Part shown: positions 27,279-34,492 of the stretch, in pieces
Numbering within the stretch: position 1 is the stretch's first letter
How the letters are laid out: every line of letters begins with the position of its first letter
NCBI GenBank assembly: GCA_003385635.1
Contig: QQUY01000003.1
Coordinates: 496,001-560,000, forward strand
Direction: 5' to 3'
Origin: Acidobacteriota bacterium
GTDB lineage: Bacteria > Acidobacteriota > Blastocatellia > Pyrinomonadales > Pyrinomonadaceae
DNA length: 64,000 bases
Program-made: the position numbers and the translations under genes
Notes under the pieces: generated by a model
Database searches by the model: none
What the model was told of the DNA's origin: nothing
Seen by the model: only the letters and a program-made list of their open reading frames with translations

Positions 27279-28295
27279 ATGCAGGAAGTCACCCGCATTC
27301 CAAAAGACATCTCCCGCGAAGTCGGCGCTCGTTTGCTGCTGGTCGCGGGTTCGGTCGGTTTCTGTGCCGCCGCTGCGATCGCGATCGCCGGCTTTCCCCT
27401 TCAGGCCTCGATCCTCACGATCTTCCTTTTCGCCGGGGTCCATAACTTTATGGAATTCCGGTATTTCCTTGCGAAGATGCCTCTCGTATGGGGGCGTTCC
27501 GCCGTTTACTACTCGGTCGCTATTACCGGGACGGTCTTCCTGACTGTCGGATACCTGTACCTCTACTTTTTCGGCGGAAACTGGCTGTGGAGCATTGTTT
27601 CGTGGCAGACATCGGTTTCTGCCTGGAATTCTATGTTCGTGCTTTGGGTCGGGATCCTGTTCTGGCTACGGGCAAGGCAGAAGCAACGAGCTGACGGAAT
27701 GCCTGCGATGGCGATTGCCTTCTTTGCGGCGGGCCTTGCCTGGTTCGTCCCTGCGTACTGGAGCCTCGCGCTTGTTTACGTGCATCCGCTGATCGCGTTC
27801 TGGTTTCTTGAAAGGCAGATCCGCCGAAGCCGTCGAGAGTGGCTCCGCGCTTATCACCTTTTCCTGGCGACGATTACTTTGTTTATTATCGGGCTTTGGG
27901 CGGCATTGGCTTCAAGGCCCGACCTCTCGAACGAGACCGCCTTGTTCTGGAGGATCATTCAACACGCAGGCGGAGGCATACTAGCCGGCGTCTCAACGCA
28001 TTTTCTTGTCGCGACACACGTATTCCTTGAGACTCTCCATTACGCCGCATGGATCGTTCTCATCCCACTCGTCGATCGGCGGGCGATTCCCTGGCGGTTC
28101 AGCTCCATTCCCCTCTTCGCGAACAAGAGGGGTTATCCAAAAATGGTCGCCTTTGGAGTCGCGGTCAGCGCTTTGCTTGTCGTGATCCTTTGGGCCGGCT
28201 TCTCGATCGACTACGCGACGACCCGCGACATCTATTTCGCATTCGCCATTGCCCACGTCCTCGCTGAGTTTCCTTTTTTGATCAAGTTAACGTAA
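27279..28295 (+). CDS. Polytopic membrane protein with repeated HxxxE motifs
   Basis: A 338-residue integral membrane protein with about eight to nine hydrophobic helices. Histidines and glutamates recur in or at the ends of helices: His55-x3-Glu59, His169, His193, His229, His241, His247-x3-Glu251-x2-His254 and His326-x3-Glu330. That pattern suggests a metal-binding membrane enzyme. The Brp/Blh beta-carotene dioxygenase family, which uses His clusters in a multi-helix membrane protein, is one possibility but not established. It is likely co-transcribed with the small membrane protein upstream. Its stop codon TAA is part of the first GTAAGCA heptamer of the following array. Confidence 0.65.
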   Translation: MQEVTRIPKDISREVGARLLLVAGSVGFCAAAAIAIAGFPLQASILTIFLFAGVHNFMEFRYFLAKMPLVWGRSAVYYSVAITGTVFLTVGYLYLYFFGGNWLWSIVSWQTSVSAWNSMFVLWVGILFWLRARQKQRADGMPAMAIAFFAAGLAWFVPAYWSLALVYVHPLIAFWFLERQIRRSRREWLRAYHLFLATITLFIIGLWAALASRPDLSNETALFWRIIQHAGGGILAGVSTHFLVATHVFLETLHYAAWIVLIPLVDRRAIPWRFSSIPLFANKRGYPKMVAFGVAVSALLVVILWAGFSIDYATTRDIYFAFAIAHVLAEFPFLIKLT

Positions 28296-28403
28296 GCAGT
28301 AAACCGTTTAGCGGCGGGCTTGCCCGCCCGATTGTGAGCCGTGAGCGGTGAACAGTAAGCAGTAAGCAGTAAGCAGTAAGCAGTGAGCTGTAAGCAGTGG
28401 ACC
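28292..28403. repeat. Heptanucleotide array, GTAAGCA type, with GC hairpin
   Basis: The array starts inside the preceding gene's stop codon (GTAAGCA, GTAAACC, GTTTAGC) and passes through a GGCGGGC/GCCCGCC hairpin at 28313-28328. It continues as ten in-phase units of consensus GTRARCN from 28334 to 28403. A second copy of the hairpin follows at 28411-28426, as part of a 26-bp direct repeat (28303-28328 and 28401-28426). Confidence 0.88.
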
Positions 28404-28426
28404 GTTTAGCGGCGGGCTTGCCCGCC

Positions 28427-29073
28427 TGATCGTGAGCCTTGTCAGAAGCCCAAGCGTCAGCGCGGGCTCATGTCAGTACTGAGAACAAGGAGCTGAGGAC
28501 CGAGTGTCCCGGAACTGCTTCCCAATCGAAATGTCAGATCTGGAACTTCTTCTCTGAAATCTGAAATCTGAGATCGCGCAGCGCACCGGAATCTGGAACT
28601 ACACAGTCCGCGGTTCGGCTCACGCCTCAGGCACGCTCCCTGACGGTCGCATTTCCGCCGGTTCCGACGGCCCGTTCTTCGCACCTTCAGACTTGAACTC
28701 AACTCGAAACTCGAAACTTGAAACTCGGAACTGATCGCTGGCCGCGGTTCGGCTCACGCCTCAGGCACGCTTCCTGACGGTCGCGTTTCCGCCAGTTCCG
28801 ACGGCCCGTTCTTCCCACCTTGAACCTTGAACTTTGACCGTTGGAGCCAACTCGGAACCTGGAACCCGGAACTCGGAACTACATAGTCTGCGCAAGAAAG
28901 TTTAATTCCCCCCGTTCGGCACCTGTCTTTGAAACAAACCTTTCATTCGTACGGGTCAAGAGGCTTTTCAGAAAAAGACCCGCGAAAAGGTCCAGATCCA
29001 GATTGAAACAACGGTCCGGTTTCCGAACCATTCCGGGCCGGTTTTCGCTTTCAGCATTCAAGAGAGGTGCATT
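28427..29073. repeat. Repeat-filled intergenic region with 73-bp direct repeats
   Basis: No gene is evident. The stretch contains a 20-bp module (28442-28461) identical to 54401-54420, two 73-bp direct repeats (28608-28680 and 28742-28814) differing at three positions, and ACTCGAA/GGAACTC-type heptamer arrays around 28691-28735 and 28817-28880. From about 28885 the sequence loses this character and is the leader of the VIT/vWA gene. Confidence 0.85.
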
Positions 29074-31740
29074 ATGCGCAGGTTTTTCGCAGTCACACTG
29101 CTTTTCGCCGTTGCAGCTATTTCGGCCGCGGCCCAGCAGGTTACCCAGGGATCGCTTGAGGTAATTGATTCAGAAGGGAAAGTCTCATCAAAGGTCCCGC
29201 TAAAACACACTGACGTAAACGCCGAGATCTCGGGATTCCTTTCCAGGGTCACGGTCAAACAGCATTTCGAGAACAATTTCGCAAGACAGATCGAGGCCAA
29301 ATACGTTTTCCCCCTCCCGCAGAACGCAGCGGTCGACAGCCTCACGATGAGGATCGGCGAGCGGACGGTCCGGGGAAAGATAATGAAGCGCGATGAGGCG
29401 AATGAAGTCTATGAGGCCGCTAAATCAAACGGCCAGATCGCAAGCCTTCTAGATCAGGAACGCCCCAACATCTTCACCCAGTCCGTCGCCAACATCCTTC
29501 CCGGCGAAAAGATAATCATCGAGATCAGCTACGTTGAAACGCTGAAATACGAGGACGGAGCTTACGAGTTTGTATTTCCGATGGTCGTCGGGCCTCGCTA
29601 CATACCGGGAAATCCTACCGGGGTAAGCGGTCCCGGGTTCGCTCCCGACACCGACCAGGTTCCCGACGGTTCGAAGATCACACCAAAGGTCGCCAAAGAG
29701 CGCGCGGGACACGACATTTCAGTAAGCGTCACTTTGGACGCGGGTGTTCCCGTCACACAAGTCAGTTCAAAATCGCACGAAGTCGATGCGCAGATGCTCT
29801 CCGCAAGCACATACAAAGTCGATCTCGCCGAAAGCAACACGATCCCGAACAAGGATTTTGTTCTTCGCTACGAGGTCGGCGGATCGGCGATCGAGGATGC
29901 TGTACTGACACACAGGAACGGGGACGGTGGGTACTTCACGCTCATCCTTCAACCGCCCGACAGGGTTCGCAGTGAGGACGTCACGCCGAAAGAGATCGTA
30001 TTCGTGCTCGACACCTCCGGATCGATGTCGGGATTCCCGATAGAAAAGGCAAAAGAGTCGATGAAGATGGCGCTCGAAGGGCTTCATCCGCACGACACAT
30101 TCAACCTGATCACCTTCGCTGGCGACACGCGGGTTCTTTTTGACGAGCCGGTCCTCGCAACCGAGCAGAACCTGAAGCTCGCCCAGGACTTTCTATCGAC
30201 AAGAAGAGGCGGAGGCGGAACCGAGATGATGAAGGCGATAAAGACCGCTCTTGAGCCTTCCGATTCGCAGGAGCATATCCGTATCGTCTGCTTCATGACC
30301 GACGGTTATATCGGCAACGACATGGCGATCCTCGGCGAGATCAAGAAACACCCGAATGCCAGGATCTTCTCGTTCGGGATCGGCAGCTCTGTCAACCGAT
30401 ACCTGCTCGAAAAGATGGCGGTCGAAGGGCGCGGCGAAGCTGAATTCGTTTCGTTAAAAGACGACGGATCAGCCGCTGCTAAACGATTTCACGAGCGAGT
30501 GCGGAGCCCCCTCCTTACTGACATTTCCCTCCAGTTCAAGGGAGTCGAAGTGGCGGACGTTTATCCGAAGCGGATCAATGATCTGTTCAGCGCCAAGCCT
30601 TTGATCGTTCACGGTCGCTACAAGAATGGCGGGAAGGGAAGCGTGACGCTGAAAGGCAGATCATTCGGCCGCGAGGTCGTACGTGAGATACCCGTGAACT
30701 TCCCTAAGAAACAGCCTGCTCACGATGTTCTGGCTACGCTTTGGGCACGGACGCGGATCGGCGAGCTAATGTCCGAGGATTATTCGGGGATTCAGACCGG
30801 CAAACCCGAAAAGGAGATCGAAGAGGCGATCACGAACCTCGGTCTCGAGTACCGGCTGATGACCCAGTTCACGTCGTTCGTTGCAGTCGAGGAACGTGTT
30901 GTGACAGATGGCGGCAAGCCGATGACGATTGAAGTGCCCGTCGAAATGCCAGAGGGCGTCAGCCGCGAAGGTGTGTTCGGAAACGACGACGTGTTTATGG
31001 CTGCCAAGCGCAAGAATGGTGGCTTCGCAGGCGGGAGATCACTTGCGTCTGCAACGACGGCGCGGCCGGTCAGAAAGGTCGAATCGGAAGCCAAGTTAAG
31101 AGACTTCGACAAGGCAGATGAGAAAGAAAGACAGAGCGGAAACGAGGTTCTCCGGGAGATGAACAAAAAGGTTCTTCCAGCTCCTGTGTATCCGAAGAAC
31201 GGCGGCCGGCGTGACATCGACGTTTACGTCGATGTCACCTTGGGTCCGGACGGAAAGGTGCTTGCCGCGAAAGCGAGAGGCGCAAATTCTGTCTTTGGAA
31301 CCGCAGCAGAGAAGGCAGCGCTCAAGGCAGGTTTCAATCTTCCTGAGTTGGAAGCCGAGATCGAGAAGATCGAAGCGACGCTTTGGTACCGGTTCTCAAA
31401 GGACGGCAAAGCCCAGAGCGTTCCCGGGGTCCGGAATCTGTCGATCAAGACCAAACCGAACAAGTTCCACACCGACATCAGGTCGCTTGTGAAGCGCCTT
31501 GAGGAAGGCGGCACACCGAGTGCTTCTGAAGTCTTGTTCGTCAGCGGTTCGACGGCAAGCATCGTGGTACGGGTCAGTTCGATGGATGCAGGAACCAGGC
31601 GAAAGCTTGAGGCCGCGGGGTTGAAGGTCATCCTTGAAATGGCCTCCGCGAAAGCTTTCGTAGGCAAGATCGACATCGGCAAGATATCCGATCTTGCCGA
31701 GATCGAAGCAGTCACCTTCATTTCCCCTCAGCGTCGCTGA
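29074..31740 (+). CDS. VIT and von Willebrand A domain protein with TonB-like C-terminal region
   Basis: An 888-residue exported protein with a signal peptide (about 1-20), a VIT domain (about 22-160), a vWA domain (from about 305) with an intact MIDAS motif D313-T-S315-G-S317, and a TonB C-terminal-like domain from about 700 (APVYPKNGGRRDI and LWYRFSKDG). A further unrecognised domain of about 110 residues follows. VIT/vWA proteins resemble inter-alpha-trypsin inhibitor heavy chains and are thought to mediate metal-dependent protein interactions at the cell surface. The TonB-like domain suggests contact with an outer-membrane partner. Two terminator-like structures follow. Confidence 0.85.
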   Translation: MRRFFAVTLLFAVAAISAAAQQVTQGSLEVIDSEGKVSSKVPLKHTDVNAEISGFLSRVTVKQHFENNFARQIEAKYVFPLPQNAAVDSLTMRIGERTVRGKIMKRDEANEVYEAAKSNGQIASLLDQERPNIFTQSVANILPGEKIIIEISYVETLKYEDGAYEFVFPMVVGPRYIPGNPTGVSGPGFAPDTDQVPDGSKITPKVAKERAGHDISVSVTLDAGVPVTQVSSKSHEVDAQMLSASTYKVDLAESNTIPNKDFVLRYEVGGSAIEDAVLTHRNGDGGYFTLILQPPDRVRSEDVTPKEIVFVLDTSGSMSGFPIEKAKESMKMALEGLHPHDTFNLITFAGDTRVLFDEPVLATEQNLKLAQDFLSTRRGGGGTEMMKAIKTALEPSDSQEHIRIVCFMTDGYIGNDMAILGEIKKHPNARIFSFGIGSSVNRYLLEKMAVEGRGEAEFVSLKDDGSAAAKRFHERVRSPLLTDISLQFKGVEVADVYPKRINDLFSAKPLIVHGRYKNGGKGSVTLKGRSFGREVVREIPVNFPKKQPAHDVLATLWARTRIGELMSEDYSGIQTGKPEKEIEEAITNLGLEYRLMTQFTSFVAVEERVVTDGGKPMTIEVPVEMPEGVSREGVFGNDDVFMAAKRKNGGFAGGRSLASATTARPVRKVESEAKLRDFDKADEKERQSGNEVLREMNKKVLPAPVYPKNGGRRDIDVYVDVTLGPDGKVLAAKARGANSVFGTAAEKAALKAGFNLPELEAEIEKIEATLWYRFSKDGKAQSVPGVRNLSIKTKPNKFHTDIRSLVKRLEEGGTPSASEVLFVSGSTASIVVRVSSMDAGTRRKLEAAGLKVILEMASAKAFVGKIDIGKISDLAEIEAVTFISPQRR

Positions 31741-31751
31741 AGGGAATGAAA

Positions 31752-31823
31752 GGGACAGGGACGGCAAGCCTCTGCTTCCGGTCCAGGTTCAGGGCCGGCC
31801 TCCTCCGCCCCTGTCCCGTTTTT
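31752..31823 (+). terminator. Possible terminator with long loop
   Basis: GGGACAGGG (31752-31760) pairs with CCCTGTCCC (31809-31817), followed by GTTTTTTC. The loop of 48 bases is long, but the T tract is good. It lies just after the VIT/vWA gene. Confidence 0.5.
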
Positions 31824-31841
31824 TCTCAGTTAGCCAAGCAA

Positions 31842-31877
31842 AACGCCGGGTGTGTTAAACTCCCGGCGTTCTTTTTT
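31842..31877 (+). terminator. Rho-independent terminator
   Basis: AACGCCGGG (31842-31850) pairs with CCCGGCGTT (31862-31870), then CTTTTTTG. It ends just before the ATG at 31881, so the next gene needs read-through or an internal start. Confidence 0.8.
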
Positions 31878-31880
31878 GCG

Positions 31881-32309
31881 ATGCTTCTATTTGATGTTCC
31901 AAGCGGGCCTTTCGGAGGCGACATAAGCTGGTTGTGGTTCTTCCTTCCGGTCGGCTATGCCGTGACCGTTCTCATCGAGGCTCCGGTCCTTTTCTTCCTC
32001 TTGCCAAAGATCTTCAGCGCCAAAGCCAGGCTGTTGAGCGGTCTTTGGCTTACAGCGTGCACCTATCCGGTAGTCGTGCTAGTGCTGCCTGCTCTCATGT
32101 TCGGTTCTTCGCGGATCGCGTATCTTGCAGTTGCGGAGATCTTCGCGCCTTTGGCTGAATGCATTCTCTTCTGGCTGGCATTCAGGGGAACACAAGGTAT
32201 TACGAGCGGAAACTGGATCAGATCGTTCGCCGTGATCACCGTCGCTAATCTGATTTCATTCGGGATCGGCGAAGTGCTCAATTACACTGTCTGGTACGGC
32301 CTGTTCTAG
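31881..32309 (+). CDS. Small four-helix membrane protein of unknown function
   Basis: A 142-residue membrane protein with about four hydrophobic helices (near 15-40, 48-73, 78-100 and 112-138). I do not recognise the family. The ATG at 31881 is preferred; a longer frame reading back to 31746 would run through two terminator-like hairpins and encode an unconserved arginine-rich leader. The start codon directly follows a T tract, so there is no Shine-Dalgarno. It lies upstream of queE, and a transporter role for a queuosine precursor is possible but unsupported. Confidence 0.55.
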   Translation: MLLFDVPSGPFGGDISWLWFFLPVGYAVTVLIEAPVLFFLLPKIFSAKARLLSGLWLTACTYPVVVLVLPALMFGSSRIAYLAVAEIFAPLAECILFWLAFRGTQGITSGNWIRSFAVITVANLISFGIGEVLNYTVWYGLF

Positions 32310-32350
32310 GCGCGGTACAAAGAACCTGCGACAGTTGCTAGAATTCCCGA

Positions 32351-32998
32351 ATGGACCTTCGCATCACGGAAATATTCCTTTCAATTCAGGGCGAATCGAC
32401 GCACGCCGGGCGCCCGTGCAGTTTTGTAAGGCTGACCGGATGTCCGATGCGTTGCGTCTGGTGCGATTCCGAGTACACGTTCACAGGCGGTGAGAAAATC
32501 TCTTTCGATGACATCTTCACGAAGCTTGAGGAGTACGAGTGCAAGCTTGTAGAAGTTACTGGCGGCGAGCCTCTGGCTCAGAGGAACGTGTTTCCTTTTA
32601 TTGAGGAGCTTTGCGACCGAGGCTATGAAGTGCTGATCGAGACCGGCGGATACGTATCGACCAAAGAGGTCGATGACCGGGCAGCGCTTATCCTCGACGT
32701 GAAGTGCCCAGCGTCGGGAGAGGCTGAGCGAAATCATTGGGCCAATCTTGAGCGGCTTGATCCGGAGAAGGATGAGGCAAAGTTTGTTGTCGCAGATCTG
32801 GAAGACTGGGTCTGGTCAAAGGAGATCATCAAGAAGTACGATCTTGAGATTCGTACAAAGGCAGTCTTGATCTCACCGGTTCACGGGTCGCCTCATCTTG
32901 CTGAGATTTCTGAGGCGGTCGCCTCAAGCGGGCTGAAAGTGCGCCTGAATCTTCAGGTGCACAAGTTTATCTGGGGGCCGGATGCACCCGGAAGGTAG
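32351..32998 (+). CDS. queE: 7-carboxy-7-deazaguanine synthase QueE
   Basis: A radical-SAM enzyme that converts 6-carboxy-tetrahydropterin to 7-carboxy-7-deazaguanine in queuosine/deazapurine synthesis. The 215-residue protein shows the CxxxCxxC cluster motif in GCPMRCVWCD, the substrate-binding IFLSIQGES start (residues 8-16) and the VTGGEPLAQ motif. Short length and the IQGES segment are typical. It is followed by queC 134 bases downstream. No queD or queF lies in the window, so the rest of the pathway must be elsewhere. Confidence 0.93.
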   Translation: MDLRITEIFLSIQGESTHAGRPCSFVRLTGCPMRCVWCDSEYTFTGGEKISFDDIFTKLEEYECKLVEVTGGEPLAQRNVFPFIEELCDRGYEVLIETGGYVSTKEVDDRAALILDVKCPASGEAERNHWANLERLDPEKDEAKFVVADLEDWVWSKEIIKKYDLEIRTKAVLISPVHGSPHLAEISEAVASSGLKVRLNLQVHKFIWGPDAPGR

Positions 32999-33105
32999 TT
33001 CGCGCCATGTATCAAGGAACAAAGATCATGTTTCAGCGACACCTTAGTCTCCATTCTGATGCTCTTTTCGCGGGCTGGGATAAACCGTCATTGATCCTCG
33101 ATACA

Positions 33106-33147
33106 TGATCCCTGACCCTTGAAACCTGGAATATGGAACTCGGTACT
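33106..33147 (+). repeat. Heptanucleotide array spanning the queC start codon
   Basis: Six in-phase units TGATCCC, TGACCCT, TGAAACC, TGGAATA, TGGAACT, CGGTACT. The queC ATG at 33133-33135 is formed by the junction of units 4 and 5, and the first five codons come from the array. Confidence 0.75.
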
Positions 33148-33813
33148 GATATTGCGGTTTGCCTCGTCTCCGGCGGGATGGATTCGTGCGTCACGGCGGC
33201 GATAGCGGCTAGAGAGTCCAAAGAGCTTGCCTTTCTTCACGTATCGTATGGCCAACGGACCGAGGCGCGTGAGCGAAAGGCCTTTCAAGATATAACAGAT
33301 CATTTCGGAGTCGATCAGAGGCTTGAAGTTTCGATAGAACATCTCGCAAAGATCGGCGGATCTTCCCTCACCGATACGAACATCGAGATCTCTGACGCGC
33401 AACTCGATAGCCCCGATATTCCCTCCAGCTACGTTCCTTTCAGAAATGCCAATATGTTGTCCATCGCCGTAAGCTGGGCCGAGGTGATCAAGGCTTCATC
33501 GATCTACATTGGCGCGGTGGCGGAAGATTCCAGCGGCTATCCGGATTGCAGGCCGGAATTCTTCGGAGCATTTGAGGCGATGGTCGCTCGGGGTACCAAG
33601 CCTGAAACCCAGCTGCGCATTCGAACACCGATCATTCATCTTTCGAAATCCGAGATCGTCAGTCTGGGCATCGAGCTAGAAGCACCGCTTGAGCTCACCT
33701 GGTCGTGCTACCGAAATGAAGACCTTGCCTGCGGGACCTGTGACTCGTGCGCTCTTCGTCTGAGGGGGTTTGGGCACGCTGGCGTTGAAGATCCTTTGAG
33801 ATATGAAACTTGA
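33133..33813 (+). CDS. queC: 7-cyano-7-deazaguanine synthase QueC
   Basis: Converts 7-carboxy-7-deazaguanine to preQ0 using ATP and ammonia. The 226-residue protein has the PP-loop SGGMDS at residues 13-18 and the zinc-binding cluster CYRNEDLACGTCDSCALR near the C-terminus, with Cys at the expected spacing. The N-terminus (MELGTD) precedes the conserved core by a few residues and is encoded by heptamer repeat DNA. It probably acts with QueE. No preQ1 riboswitch was seen in front of either gene. Confidence 0.93.
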   Translation: MELGTDIAVCLVSGGMDSCVTAAIAARESKELAFLHVSYGQRTEARERKAFQDITDHFGVDQRLEVSIEHLAKIGGSSLTDTNIEISDAQLDSPDIPSSYVPFRNANMLSIAVSWAEVIKASSIYIGAVAEDSSGYPDCRPEFFGAFEAMVARGTKPETQLRIRTPIIHLSKSEIVSLGIELEAPLELTWSCYRNEDLACGTCDSCALRLRGFGHAGVEDPLRYET

Positions 33814-33877
33814 AAAGTGATCAGACCTCGCGGCGCCGTAGGAGCCAAATAAAGCAAAACGATCTCTTTAGTACTTC

Positions 33878-33908
33878 CTTGAACATTCCCGGTTCTTCGT
33901 CCGTATAC
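33878..33908 (+). promoter_or_regulatory. Possible promoter of the cytochrome gene
   Basis: TTGAAC (33878-33883) and TATACT (33903-33908) with a 19-base spacer, 63 bases upstream of the ATG. The spacer is slightly long. Confidence 0.35.
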
Positions 33909-33971
33909 TCGGAATCACCTGCAAGAGATGACCATCTGACAACCGATATCAACCTGACTTAAGGAGATGCG

Positions 33972-34487
33972 ATGACCAACCTATCGCGCGCGAAGCTTGC
34001 TGCTGCGGCGCTTTCCGTGTCTTTGATCGCCTGTATTTTGGTGTTTGCACCGTCGCCGACGAGTATCGCGTTCGCGGAACTCGTGCCTGAACCTACTCCA
34101 ACTCCCGAAGCGGCGTTCGACCAGGAAGCCGCGATCGCAAAGATCCGCGAGTCAATAAAAGGCCGCGAGAACGAGCCTGCCGGAAAGGTGTTCAAGAACG
34201 TAGAGAATCTCTCCGAGATGCCCGCCGGCCGTCTGCTTGCGGTGATGCAGTTCGGCTACAGCCGCTCGTTGGGAGTCGATTGCACCCATTGTCACTCCGC
34301 GGAGAACTTCGCGTCTGAGGCGAAACCCCAGAAGCAGATCGCTCGTGACATGCACGTGATGATGGGTAAGATCACGGGTGAGATGTTGGGTAAGATGGAG
34401 AGCCTCGGCGGTAGACAGGCGATCGTGAATTGCACTACCTGTCATCGCGGGCAGATCAAGCCGGCCACGAACCTTCAACCCAACTAG
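33972..34487 (+). CDS. Exported dihaem cytochrome c (reaction-centre cytochrome subunit-like)
   Basis: A 171-residue exported c-type cytochrome. A signal sequence or anchor covers about residues 7-36, followed by a PTPTPE linker. Two haem-binding motifs, CTHCH at 104-108 and CTTCH at 154-158, flank a helical region rich in Met and His that may supply axial ligands. Spacing and the VMQFGYSRSLGVDCTHCH context resemble the photosynthetic reaction-centre cytochrome family, which in Acidobacteriota is widespread in non-phototrophs as small periplasmic electron carriers. AAGGAG precedes the ATG. The amidohydrolase gene follows after 5 bases. Confidence 0.85.
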   Translation: MTNLSRAKLAAAALSVSLIACILVFAPSPTSIAFAELVPEPTPTPEAAFDQEAAIAKIRESIKGRENEPAGKVFKNVENLSEMPAGRLLAVMQFGYSRSLGVDCTHCHSAENFASEAKPQKQIARDMHVMMGKITGEMLGKMESLGGRQAIVNCTTCHRGQIKPATNLQPN

Positions 34488-34492
34488 AGAAA

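Noticed and set aside
32310..33132. preQ1 riboswitch in front of queE or queC
   Set aside because: No matching aptamer core or pseudoknot was found; the queC leader is a heptamer array.
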